Part shown: positions 8,069 through 16,526 of the stretch, in pieces
How the letters are laid out: each line of letters begins with the position of its first letter
Numbering within the stretch: the stretch's first letter is position 1
NCBI GenBank assembly: GCA_036941025.1
Contig: JAYMNP010000001.1
Location: 558,001-622,000 of the forward strand
From: Lachnospiraceae bacterium JLR.KK002
GTDB lineage: Bacteria; Bacillota; Clostridia; Lachnospirales; Lachnospiraceae
Reading direction: 5' to 3'
DNA: 64,000 bases
Notes under the pieces: model-generated
Seen by the model: only the letters and a program-made list of their open reading frames with translations
The model's database searches: none
Told to the model about the DNA's origin: nothing
Made by a program: the position numbers and the translations under genes

Positions 8069-9484
8069 ATGGCTGAAAATAAAAAACCGGTTAAGATTAC
8101 AGAAACCGTATTACGTGATGCACATCAGTCTCTGATTGCCACCCGTATGACAACAGAACAGATGCTGCCGATTATTGACAAAATGGACCAGGTAGGCTAT
8201 CACGCAGTAGAGTGCTGGGGCGGAGCTACCTTCGATGCGTCCCTGCGTTTCCTGAAGGAAGATCCCTGGGACCGTCTGCGCAAATTAAAAGCAGGATTTA
8301 AGAAAACCAAACTGCAGATGCTGTTCCGCGGACAGAATATTCTGGGTTACCGTCCCTATGCAGACGATGTGGTGGAGTATTTTGTACAGAAATCTATCGC
8401 CAACGGAATTGATATTATCCGTATTTTTGACTGTCTGAACGATTTGAGAAACCTGCAGACAGCAGTAACCGCCACCAACAAAGAGAAAGGACATGCACAG
8501 GTTGCCCTTTCCTATACGCTGGGAGACGCCTACACGCTGGAATACTGGACAGACATGGCCAGAAAGATTGAGGAGATGGGAGCAAATTCCATCTGTATCA
8601 AGGATATGGCAGGGCTTCTGACTCCTTATAAGGCAGAAGAACTGGTGAAATCCCTGAAATCAGCTACCAGCCTTCCGGTTGAACTGCATACCCATTATAC
8701 CTCCGGCGTTGCTTCCATGACCTACATGAAGGCAGTGGAAGCAGGCTGCGACATTATTGATACCGCAATGTCTCCCTTTGCACTGGGCACCAGCCAGCCG
8801 GCAACAGAGGTTATGGCGGAAGCATTTAAGGGAACCCCGATGGATCCGGGCTTTGACCAGATGCTGTTAAAGGAAATTGCAGATTATTTCCGTCCCATGA
8901 GAGAAGAAGCGTTAAAGAGCGGCCTGATGAACCCCAAGGTACTGGGTGTGGATATTCAGACGCTGCTGTATCAGGTACCGGGCGGAATGCTCAGCAACAT
9001 GGTATCCCAGCTGAAAGAGCAGAATGCAGAAGACAAGTACATGGAAGTGCTGGAAGAAATTCCGCGGGTGCGCAAAGATTTGGGCGAGCCTCCTCTGGTT
9101 ACACCTTCTTCCCAGATTGTGGGAACACAGGCTGTATTCAACGTACTGATGGGCGAACGCTACAAAGTGGCTACCAAAGAGACCAAAGACGTATTGCTTG
9201 GAAAATATGGTCAGACCGTAAAACCATTCAATCCGGAAGTAATCGACAAGGTACTGGGCGAGGACAAGAAGAATGCCATTACCTGCCGGTATGCGGATTT
9301 GCTGGAACCTGAACTGCACAAGATTGAAGAAGAAATGAAGCAGTGGAAGCAGCAGGATGAAGATGTGCTGTCCTATGCACTGTTCCCGCAGGTTGCCACA
9401 GAATTTTTCAAATACAGGGAAGCGCAGCAGACCGGAGTGGACGCCGCAGTGGCAGACACCAAAAACGGCGCTTACCCGGTGTAG
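8069..9484 (+). CDS. Oxaloacetate decarboxylase / pyruvate carboxyltransferase alpha subunit, biotin domain absent
   Basis: 471 residues. The HMGL-like TIM barrel carboxyltransferase domain moves CO2 between oxaloacetate/pyruvate and biotin. The N-terminal signature ETVLRDAHQSL and the metal-ligand segment LHTHYTSG (about residue 207) are intact, followed by the PYC/OadA helical domain. It ends near residue 471, without the C-terminal biotin domain of Klebsiella OadA, and therefore depends on the separate carrier. This resembles the 5S subunit of transcarboxylase. It is the last gene of the operon and is followed by a terminator. Confidence 0.92.
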   Translation: MAENKKPVKITETVLRDAHQSLIATRMTTEQMLPIIDKMDQVGYHAVECWGGATFDASLRFLKEDPWDRLRKLKAGFKKTKLQMLFRGQNILGYRPYADDVVEYFVQKSIANGIDIIRIFDCLNDLRNLQTAVTATNKEKGHAQVALSYTLGDAYTLEYWTDMARKIEEMGANSICIKDMAGLLTPYKAEELVKSLKSATSLPVELHTHYTSGVASMTYMKAVEAGCDIIDTAMSPFALGTSQPATEVMAEAFKGTPMDPGFDQMLLKEIADYFRPMREEALKSGLMNPKVLGVDIQTLLYQVPGGMLSNMVSQLKEQNAEDKYMEVLEEIPRVRKDLGEPPLVTPSSQIVGTQAVFNVLMGERYKVATKETKDVLLGKYGQTVKPFNPEVIDKVLGEDKKNAITCRYADLLEPELHKIEEEMKQWKQQDEDVLSYALFPQVATEFFKYREAQQTGVDAAVADTKNGAYPV

Positions 9485-9535
9485 GAAAACAGGCCGGAAA
9501 CGCATAATTGTTTTTATCTTATAAGAAAATATAAA

Positions 9536-9573
9536 TTCCTCCTGTGGTGTAAATACCGCAGGAGGGATTTTTA
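9536..9573 (+). terminator. Rho-independent terminator closing the decarboxylase operon
   Basis: TCCTCCTGTGGT pairs with ACCGCAGGAGGGA around a short AT loop, followed by TTTTT. Confidence 0.8.
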
Positions 9574-9597
9574 AAAACAGAAATCGAGGAAAACAGA

Positions 9598-10485
9598 ATG
9601 AGCGGCGGTAACGAATTATTGAACCGGATCAATGAACGGTACGGAAGTTTGAGCAAAGGGCAGAAACTTCTGGCTGCTTACATTACAGATAATTATGACA
9701 AAGCGGCATTCCTGACTGCAGCCAGACTGGGACAGGTGGTGGGCGTCAGTGAATCTACAGTTGTCCGTTTTGCTTCTCATTTAGGTTACAGAGGATATCC
9801 GGAATTTCAGCGGGCCATGGGAGAACTGGTGCAGGATAAATTACATGCGGTTCACCGGATGGAGGACGTGTACGGGCGGATCAGCCAGTCTGAAATTCTG
9901 GAAACGGTACTGAAATCCGATATGGAAAGGGTTAAAAATACTCTGGAGCACATTGACGAACATGCTTTTGACCTGGCTGTGGATATCCTGTTAAGCGCCC
10001 GGCATATTTATGTGCTGGGGATTCGGAGCTGTGCGCCTCTGGCGGAATTTCTGGCTTTTTATCTGAATATGATGTTTGACGATGTACGTCTGCTCCACAC
10101 CAGCAGCTCCAGTGAACTGCTGGAACAGATGGTGCATATTGGCAGGGAAGACGTGATGATTGGAATCAGTTTTCCAAGATATTCCATACGGACTCTGAAA
10201 GCCATGGAACTGGCCAATAACCGCAGCGCAAGGGTCATTACCCTGACAGACAGCGTACATTCTCCCATGAACCTGTATTCCTCCTGCAATCTGATTGCCA
10301 AAAGCGATATGTCCTCCATTCTGGACTCCCTGACAGCGCCCATGAGCGTCATCAACGCCCTTCTTCTGGCTGTCTGCATGAAAAAGCAGGACGAAGTGGT
10401 AAAGAGGCTGGAATTACTGGAGCAGGTATGGGAAGAATATCAGATTAATGGCAATGACGAGATTAATTATATGTCCGATATGTAA
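9598..10485 (+). CDS. MurR/RpiR family transcriptional regulator
   Basis: 295 residues. The N-terminal 75 residues form an RpiR-type helix-turn-helix (recognition region VGVSESTVVRFASHLGYRG). The C-terminal half is a SIS phosphosugar-binding domain, with the phosphate-loop-like segment LGIRSCAPL near residue 140 and GISFPRYS near residue 183. Members sense sugar phosphates and control sugar or amino-sugar catabolism. It sits just after the decarboxylase operon and 18 bp before a flavoprotein gene, so neither its ligand nor its target operon can be deduced from context. Confidence 0.88.
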   Translation: MSGGNELLNRINERYGSLSKGQKLLAAYITDNYDKAAFLTAARLGQVVGVSESTVVRFASHLGYRGYPEFQRAMGELVQDKLHAVHRMEDVYGRISQSEILETVLKSDMERVKNTLEHIDEHAFDLAVDILLSARHIYVLGIRSCAPLAEFLAFYLNMMFDDVRLLHTSSSSELLEQMVHIGREDVMIGISFPRYSIRTLKAMELANNRSARVITLTDSVHSPMNLYSSCNLIAKSDMSSILDSLTAPMSVINALLLAVCMKKQDEVVKRLELLEQVWEEYQINGNDEINYMSDM

Positions 10486-10503
10486 GGATAGAAAGATAAA
10501 TGT

Positions 10504-11736
10504 ATGAGTAAAATAATTGTAATCGGCGGCGGGGCGGCGGGAATGATGGCGGCCATTCAGTCCGCAGACCGGGGACACCATGTTCTGCTGCTGGAGCAGA
10601 ATGAGAAACTGGGTAAAAAAATCTATATTACCGGCAAGGGCCGCTGCAATCTGACCAATGCCTGCGATACGGAGGATTTGTTCAAATCGGTCCTGCATAA
10701 CGGGAAATTCCTGTACAGTGCATTTTACAGTTTCAGCAATACGCAGGTAACTGATTTTTTTGAATCTCACGGCCTTGCCACCAAAACAGAGCGGGGAGAA
10801 CGGGTATTTCCGGCGTCAGACCATGCTTCAGATGTGATACGGACCCTGCAGAAGGTGATGGAAGAAAGGGGCGTGAAACTGCGTCTCCATACCAGAGTGC
10901 AGGAGCTGCTGATGGAGTCGGAAAACCGTATTACGGGCGTTCGCCTGTCAGACGGAACAATTCTGAAAGCCGATGCTGTGATTGTGGCCACCGGAGGCTG
11001 TTCCTATCCTTCCACCGGTTCCACCGGAGACGGTTACCGTTTTGCCAGGGAATGCGGCCATCAGGTAACGGAACTGAGACCGGCGCTGGTACCTTTTGAG
11101 ACCGGAGAGCCCTGGGTAAAAGAGCTGCAGGGCCTGTCCCTTCGGAATGTCCGGGTGCGCATCCGGACAGGAAAGAAGGTACTTTACGAAGAATTCGGGG
11201 AAATGCTGTTTACCCATTATGGGGTCAGCGGCCCCCTCATCCTCAGTGCCAGCAGTCTGGTCAGCGGCCGTATGGAACAGTTTCCCATGTCCATGGAAAT
11301 TGATTTGAAGCCGGCCATGACGCCGGAACAGCTTGACAGGCGGATTCTGCGGGATTTTGAAGAAAACAGGAACCGTCAGTTCAAAAACGGAGTGCAGAAG
11401 CTGTTCCCCGGAAAGCTGCTTCCTGTGATGGTATCCTTAAGCGGAATTCATCCGGACAAAAAAATCAATGAAATCACCAGAGAGGAACGCCGGAATTTTG
11501 CAGCATTAATCAAGTCACTGCCCATGACCCTCACAGGGCTGCGGGACTTCAACGAAGCAATTATCACCAGAGGCGGCGTTTCCGTAAAGGAAATCAATCC
11601 CTCCACCATGGAGTCCAGACTGGTGCAGGGGCTGTATTTTGCAGGTGAAGTGCTGGATGTGGACGCCCTGACCGGAGGATTTAATCTGCAGATTGCCTGG
11701 TCCACCGGGTATCTGGCGGGGGACAGTGTGAGATAA
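10504..11736 (+). CDS. HI0933/BaiN-family FAD-dependent oxidoreductase
   Basis: 410 residues. The N-terminal dinucleotide-binding loop IGGGAAGMMAA and the second FAD-contact segment KGRCNLTNA near residue 45 identify the HI0933 (YhiN/AraC-like flavoprotein) family; ATGGCSYPSTGSTGDG near residue 161 and a C-terminal GEVLDVDALTGGFNLQ segment are also characteristic. Family members are aminoacetone- or bile-acid-type reductases in name (BaiN), but most have no established substrate. In Clostridia the gene often stands directly before cmk, as here, so a housekeeping role is likely. Bile acid activity should not be assumed. Confidence 0.88.
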   Translation: MSKIIVIGGGAAGMMAAIQSADRGHHVLLLEQNEKLGKKIYITGKGRCNLTNACDTEDLFKSVLHNGKFLYSAFYSFSNTQVTDFFESHGLATKTERGERVFPASDHASDVIRTLQKVMEERGVKLRLHTRVQELLMESENRITGVRLSDGTILKADAVIVATGGCSYPSTGSTGDGYRFARECGHQVTELRPALVPFETGEPWVKELQGLSLRNVRVRIRTGKKVLYEEFGEMLFTHYGVSGPLILSASSLVSGRMEQFPMSMEIDLKPAMTPEQLDRRILRDFEENRNRQFKNGVQKLFPGKLLPVMVSLSGIHPDKKINEITREERRNFAALIKSLPMTLTGLRDFNEAIITRGGVSVKEINPSTMESRLVQGLYFAGEVLDVDALTGGFNLQIAWSTGYLAGDSVR

Positions 11737-11782
11737 AATAATCCGGCAAAGCATACTGCCGGAAGAAAAGAATGGAGAAAAT

Positions 11783-12454
11783 ATGGCATTTAACATAGCA
11801 GTTGACGGGCCTGCCGGGGCAGGCAAAAGTACCATTGCCAGAAAAGTGGCAGAAGCCTTATCTTATATATATGTGGACACAGGAGCCATGTACCGTGCAA
11901 TGGCGTTGTTCTTCCTGCGGGAGGGAATATCACCGGAAGACGAGGGGGCCATCAGCGAAGCCTGTGACCGGATTACCGTTACCCTTTCCAGTCGGCAGGG
12001 AGAGCAGCAGGTGTTTCTCAACGGAGAGAATGTAAACGGGCTGATTCGCACGGAGGAAGTGGGAAATATGGCGTCCCGGACCAGTGTTTACAGCAAAGTC
12101 CGGGAAAAGCTCACCCAGCTTCAGCGGGACATGGCCCGTACCACAGATTTGATTATGGACGGGCGGGATATCGGCACCTGCGTGTTGCCGGAGGCTCAGG
12201 TGAAGGTTTATCTGACCGCCAGTGTGGAAACAAGAGGGAAACGGAGATTTCTGGAGTTGCAGGAGAAAGGCATGGACTGTGAATTGGATGAAATCTGCGA
12301 GGATATCCGAAAGCGGGATGAACAGGATATGAACCGGGAGATTTCTCCTTTAAGGCAGGCAGAGGATGCGGTGCTGATTGACAGTTCTGATATGACCATT
12401 GAAGAAGTGGCGGCAGAAATCCTGGCCCTGGTCAGAACATCCATGCAGCAGTAA
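11783..12454 (+). CDS. cmk: Cytidylate kinase
   Basis: 223 residues; phosphorylates CMP and dCMP with ATP. The P-loop GPAGAGKSTIAR lies at residues 9-20, the substrate region MDGRDIGT near residue 125 and a basic lid segment with RKRDEQD near residue 175. Length matches bacterial Cmk. It is followed by ispH after 52 bp and forms the conserved clostridial cluster flavoprotein-cmk-ispH-rpsA. Confidence 0.95.
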   Translation: MAFNIAVDGPAGAGKSTIARKVAEALSYIYVDTGAMYRAMALFFLREGISPEDEGAISEACDRITVTLSSRQGEQQVFLNGENVNGLIRTEEVGNMASRTSVYSKVREKLTQLQRDMARTTDLIMDGRDIGTCVLPEAQVKVYLTASVETRGKRRFLELQEKGMDCELDEICEDIRKRDEQDMNREISPLRQAEDAVLIDSSDMTIEEVAAEILALVRTSMQQ

Positions 12455-12506
12455 TGTATCGGTAAAGATATGGCTCAGGATTATTTTGAAGAAAGGAATC
12501 CGGAAT

Positions 12507-13364
12507 ATGAAGGTGATACTGGCAGAAACTGCCGGGTTCTGTTTTGGCGTGAAACGGGCGGTGGATACGGTTTATGAGCAGACAGAGCAGAACGGAGGCA
12601 GAATTTATACCTACGGTCCCATTATACACAATGAAGAAGTGGTACATGACCTGGAGCAGAAAGGGGTCCGGGTGGTGGAAGGACTGGAAAATCTGAGAAA
12701 CTGCAAAGACGGAACGGTGATTATCCGTTCTCACGGAGTAGGCAGAAAGGTCTATGAGCTGCTGGAATCAGAACATATTCCCTGTGTGGACGCCACCTGT
12801 CCCTTTGTGCTGAAAATACACCGGATTGTGGAGCAGTACAGCCGGGAAGGCTGCCATGTGGTAATTATCGGCAACAGCAGCCATCCGGAAGTGGAAGGAA
12901 TCCAGGGCTGGAGTCACAACATGGAAGAGACAACGGTGATTTCCACAGAGGAAGAAGCGGAAAATTTTACCCTGAAAGGAAAAAAAAGGGTGTGTATCGT
13001 CTCTCAGACGACATTTAACAACAAGAAATTTAAAGAACTAGTTGAAATTATCGGGAAAAAAGGTTATGATATAATTGTTTTAAATACGATTTGCAATGCG
13101 ACACAGGAGCGGCAGGCAGAAGCCAGGAAGATTGCCGGGCAGGTGGACGCCATGATTGTAATTGGAGGAAAGACCAGTTCCAATACGCAAAAGCTATTTG
13201 AAATATGTAAAAAAGAATGTGAAAATACTTGCTATATACAGACACTGAAAGATTTGGATTTCTCTGAATTACGGTCCATTAATAGCGTAGGTATTACCGC
13301 AGGGGCTTCTACCCCAAACAAAATTATTGAGGAGGTTCAAAAAAATGTCAGAAATGAGTTTTGA
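12507..13364 (+). CDS. ispH: 4-hydroxy-3-methylbut-2-enyl diphosphate reductase
   Basis: 285 residues from the ATG at 12507 behind GAAAGGAA. The enzyme performs the last step of the MEP isoprenoid pathway using a [4Fe-4S] cluster. The three cluster cysteines are visible in AGFCFGVKRAV (Cys12), DATCPFV (about Cys96) and NTICNATQ (about Cys193), and the conserved SHPEVEG segment is present. In many Clostridia IspH is fused to ribosomal protein S1; here it ends as a separate protein whose last 20 bases overlap the S1-like gene in the +1 frame, implying translational coupling. Confidence 0.95.
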   Translation: MKVILAETAGFCFGVKRAVDTVYEQTEQNGGRIYTYGPIIHNEEVVHDLEQKGVRVVEGLENLRNCKDGTVIIRSHGVGRKVYELLESEHIPCVDATCPFVLKIHRIVEQYSREGCHVVIIGNSSHPEVEGIQGWSHNMEETTVISTEEEAENFTLKGKKRVCIVSQTTFNNKKFKELVEIIGKKGYDIIVLNTICNATQERQAEARKIAGQVDAMIVIGGKTSSNTQKLFEICKKECENTCYIQTLKDLDFSELRSINSVGITAGASTPNKIIEEVQKNVRNEF

Positions 13365-14442
13365 ACAAATGCTGGAAGAATCATTTAAAACAATAAGGAA
13401 TGGAGAGGTAGTCGAAGGTACCGTTATTGATGTGAAACCAGACGAGATCATCTTAAATATTGGTTACAAATCCGATGGAATTATTACCCGTAATGAGTAT
13501 ACAAACGAACCCAATGTTGACCTGACTACTGTTGTATCCGTGGGAGATACCATGGAAGCGAAAGTCCTGAAAGTGAACGATGGCGAAGGACAGGTAATGC
13601 TGACCTACAAACGCCTTGCGGCTGAGAAAGGCAGCAAACGTCTGGAAGAAGCATTCAATACCCAGGAAGTGCTTACCGCAAAAGTGGCGCAGGTACTGGA
13701 AGGCGGTCTTGGCGTGGTTATCGACGAGGCAAGAATTTTTATTCCTGCCAGCCTGGTATCCGATACATACGAGAAGGATCTGGGCAAATACAAAGACCAG
13801 GAGATTGAATTTGTGATTACGGAATTCAATCCGCGCAGAAGAAGAATTATCGGAGACAGGAAGCAGCTTCTTCTGGCGAAAAAGGCAGAACTGCAGAAAG
13901 CGCTCTTTGAGCGGATTAGCGTGGGAGACGTTCTGGAAGGAACCGTTAAAAATGTAACAGATTTCGGTGCGTTTATTGATCTGGGCGGCGCCGACGGGCT
14001 TCTTCATATTTCCGAGATGTCCTGGGGAAGAGTGGAGAATCCCAGAAAGGTATTTAAAGTCGGCGATGTGGTAAAAGTATTTATCAAAGATATCAACGAG
14101 AACAAGATTGCTCTGAGTATGAAATTTGAAGACGAGAATCCCTGGAAAGACGCATCTTCCAGATATGCGGCAGGCAATATCGTAACAGGTGTTGTTGCCA
14201 GAATGACAGACTTTGGAGCGTTTGTGGAACTTGCTCCCGGCGTGGACGCTTTGCTGCATGTTTCCCAGATTTCCAGAGAACATGTGGAGAAACCTTCAGA
14301 CGTACTGAATATCGGCCAGGAAATTGAGGCTAAGATTGTGGACTTCAATGAAGAAGACAGGAAAATCAGCCTGAGTATCAAAGCACTGCTTGCTCCGTCA
14401 GAAGATGTGCAGGAGGACGCAGAAGAATCTGTAGAAGAATAG
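13345..14442 (+). CDS. rpsA: 30S ribosomal protein S1-like, four S1 domains
   Basis: 365 residues from the ATG at 13345, nine bases after GGAGG. Four S1/OB-fold RNA-binding repeats are visible, at about residues 15-85, 100-170, 186-256 and 272-345; the last two share VxDFGAFVxL and GLLHISEMS-type motifs. The Glu-rich tail is short. Firmicute S1 homologues of this size bind mRNA and promote initiation on weakly accessible sites, but are not always integral ribosome components. Start overlaps the end of ispH by 20 bp. Confidence 0.92.
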   Translation: MSEMSFEQMLEESFKTIRNGEVVEGTVIDVKPDEIILNIGYKSDGIITRNEYTNEPNVDLTTVVSVGDTMEAKVLKVNDGEGQVMLTYKRLAAEKGSKRLEEAFNTQEVLTAKVAQVLEGGLGVVIDEARIFIPASLVSDTYEKDLGKYKDQEIEFVITEFNPRRRRIIGDRKQLLLAKKAELQKALFERISVGDVLEGTVKNVTDFGAFIDLGGADGLLHISEMSWGRVENPRKVFKVGDVVKVFIKDINENKIALSMKFEDENPWKDASSRYAAGNIVTGVVARMTDFGAFVELAPGVDALLHVSQISREHVEKPSDVLNIGQEIEAKIVDFNEEDRKISLSIKALLAPSEDVQEDAEESVEE

Positions 14443-14452
14443 GGGAACCGGC

Positions 14453-15226
14453 ATGAATGGATATGAGGATTTCAAAAAAGATATATTTGCACTGACCAAA
14501 ATAGATCTGAATTCTTACAAAGAAAAGCAGATGAAGCGAAGGATTGATACACTGATATCCAAGAACAGCATTACCAGCTACAAAGATTATGTGGCACTGA
14601 TTAAGAAGGATAAAGAAAAGTTTGAGCAGTTTGTAAATTTCCTGACCATCAATGTGTCGGAATTCTACCGGAATCCGGAGCAGTGGGGTATTCTGGACAA
14701 GGAGGTTTTCCCCACATTAATCCAGAGATTTGGAAAGAGTCTGAAAATCTGGAGCGCGGCCTGCTCCACAGGGGATGAACCCTATTCCCTGGTGATGGCT
14801 CTGTCAAAACATATGCCGTTGAATCAGATTAAGATACTGGCTACCGATATTGACAAGCAGGTACTGGATAAGGCCAGAATGGGCCTTTACAATGAGAAAA
14901 GCATTGCGGCCGTACCGCCGGAATTTAAGAAGAAGTATTTTACTCAGGTGGGAAGTTCCTGGAAGATTGCCGATGAAATCAAGCGGCAGGTGGAATTTAA
15001 GGAGCATAATCTGCTGAAAGACGCCTATCCCACCGGATGCCATCTGATTGTGTGTAGAAACGTGCTGATTTACTTCACGGAAGATGCGAAGGAAGAAATC
15101 TACCGGAAGTTCAATTCCGCACTGACGAAGGACGGAATTCTCTTTATTGGAAGTACGGAACAGATTATGAATTACAAAGAACTGAATTATCAGCGGAAAC
15201 AGTCTTTCTTTTTCCAGAAAGTGTAG
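14453..15226 (+). CDS. cheR: Chemotaxis protein methyltransferase CheR
   Basis: 257 residues; uses S-adenosylmethionine to methylate glutamates of chemoreceptors. The N-terminal helical domain (about 1-75) and the Rossmann domain are both present; the SAM loop appears as WSAACSTGDEPYSL near residue 101 and CRNVLIYF lies near residue 199. It starts only 10 bp after rpsA, with no chemotaxis or flagellar genes in the window. An isolated CheR behind rpsA may act on a remote receptor set or have a different protein target. Confidence 0.88.
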   Translation: MNGYEDFKKDIFALTKIDLNSYKEKQMKRRIDTLISKNSITSYKDYVALIKKDKEKFEQFVNFLTINVSEFYRNPEQWGILDKEVFPTLIQRFGKSLKIWSAACSTGDEPYSLVMALSKHMPLNQIKILATDIDKQVLDKARMGLYNEKSIAAVPPEFKKKYFTQVGSSWKIADEIKRQVEFKEHNLLKDAYPTGCHLIVCRNVLIYFTEDAKEEIYRKFNSALTKDGILFIGSTEQIMNYKELNYQRKQSFFFQKV

Positions 15227-15276
15227 AGGCTGAAAAGAAATGATGAAATATTTGCAATGACTTTGCTTTATAACAG

Positions 15277-15323
15277 GAATCAGGGTGTCAAAAGGGCCGA
15301 AGGTGCTTCTGACGCCCTGATTC
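15277..15323 (+). repeat. Inverted repeat between cheR and exonuclease gene
   Basis: GAATCAGGGTGTCA (15277-15290) pairs with TGACGCCCTGATTC (15310-15323) with one G-T pair and a 19-base loop. It lies between convergent genes and has no T run on either side, so it is a weak terminator or a REP-like palindrome. The rest of 15227-15360 shows nothing else. Confidence 0.55.
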
Positions 15324-15360
15324 GATTCCTGAGAAAACATTCTGGTACGCCGAAACTCTG

Positions 15361-16449
15361 TTACATCTGCTTTAGCAGGTGCAGGGCATACTGTTTCAGA
15401 TTTTCCATAGAATCTGTGAAATCTTCCGTAAGTTCGAACCAGGAGACCTTATCCTGATGTTCCTGTTTCAGGGAAGGTGAAAACAGCTCCTGATACTGGG
15501 GCAGGAACCGGCCGGATTTTTTACTGTAGCAGGTGGCGGCAGTGGCCTGTCTGCGGTAAGCCCTGTCCACAAAGGAAGCAACGCTTTTATGAACAGCCAT
15601 ATCCTCTGCAGGGAGATAATAATAATCTTTGAAATTGGGATAAAAATACTTCAGTTCTCCCATGTAAAAAGGCGCTCGCAGTTTTACCTGACGATGGGCG
15701 CCGCTGACATAAATCTCTCCCGCCCTGCAGGAAAATGGCCGGGGTATGGGAAGTTCCGGCTCCAGAGCCAGAATCAGTTCTTTTCCTGCGGCGCCTTCCC
15801 AGGTGTTCCAGTCCTGCTGCTGCCAGGAAGAAACATGGAAGCCGCCTTCAAAGAAATGGGGGTAGGACAGCAGAGGAAGCAATTGTACCATTCCCGCCAT
15901 ATCTTCATAATTATGAAGTTTCAATAATTTACAGCCTTCTTCGGAAGGCTGTTTTGCATATTCCAGCCAGACGGGAATTAAATCCCCGCCGGAACAGGTG
16001 TCATCCCGCGGAATGCCCAGGAAATCTTCCAGAGTTTTCTGCTTCAGAGCAGATAGCTTCAGAATGTCCTTATAGCCGGAAATCTGTTTGTAAATATCAA
16101 TATGATAAAAGGTATCGAGAGCTTCCGTAAAATGATAACGGGCACATCTGCCTTTCAGAAAGGGCAGGTCAAATCCTGTTCCGTTAAAGGAAATCAGCGT
16201 GTCATACCCGGACAGAAATTCCAGAAAAGCTGAAATCACCAGCGGTTCTTCCGAAGGGTTTTCCGCAAACAGCTGGGTGACGCATATCTTCCGGGCTTTT
16301 TTATAAGCATATCCAATCATGTAAATCTGGTTGCGGGCGGAAGAAAAGCCCGTAGTTTCCAAATCGAAAAAAGCAGAAGAGGGAGTGATATATTTCTCCG
16401 CACAGGGATTGTCTCCGGTCAGCGGAAGTTCTGTGCTCCAGGTTTTCAT
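15361..16449 (-). CDS. RNase H-fold 3'-5' exonuclease, YprB-like
   Basis: 362 residues from the ATG at 16449 (GGAG six bases upstream; an in-frame ATG 12 bases earlier is less well placed). The N-terminal 200 residues carry DEDD exonuclease motifs: FFDLETTGF with the first Asp/Glu pair, SFNGTGFDLPFL with the second Asp, and LHNYEDMAGM with the third (HxxxED arrangement). These enzymes need two metal ions to degrade nucleic acid from the 3' end. The C-terminal 150 residues are unassigned. The biological role of YprB-like proteins is not established. It is transcribed in the same direction as the surface protein gene upstream. Confidence 0.85.
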   Translation of the reverse strand: MKTWSTELPLTGDNPCAEKYITPSSAFFDLETTGFSSARNQIYMIGYAYKKARKICVTQLFAENPSEEPLVISAFLEFLSGYDTLISFNGTGFDLPFLKGRCARYHFTEALDTFYHIDIYKQISGYKDILKLSALKQKTLEDFLGIPRDDTCSGGDLIPVWLEYAKQPSEEGCKLLKLHNYEDMAGMVQLLPLLSYPHFFEGGFHVSSWQQQDWNTWEGAAGKELILALEPELPIPRPFSCRAGEIYVSGAHRQVKLRAPFYMGELKYFYPNFKDYYYLPAEDMAVHKSVASFVDRAYRRQATAATCYSKKSGRFLPQYQELFSPSLKQEHQDKVSWFELTEDFTDSMENLKQYALHLLKQM

Positions 16450-16470
16450 AGGTATCTCCATTCATAATCC

Positions 16471-16512
16471 GGGGCTGTCGGAAAATGAAATTTGCCATTT
16501 CCCGACAGCCCC
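16471..16512 (-). terminator. Hairpin after the BspA-like gene
   Basis: GGGGCTGTCGG (16471-16481) pairs perfectly with CCGACAGCCCC (16502-16512), with an inner AAATG/CATTT extension. It lies between the stop of the surface protein gene and the start of the exonuclease gene. The T run is poor, so it may only partly terminate. Confidence 0.6.
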
Positions 16513-16526
16513 TTTGAGTTCGTGTA

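Noticed and set aside
10504..11736. Bile-acid reductase (BaiN) function
   Set aside because: The same family occurs beside cmk in many Clostridia that do not transform bile acids; no bai genes are present.
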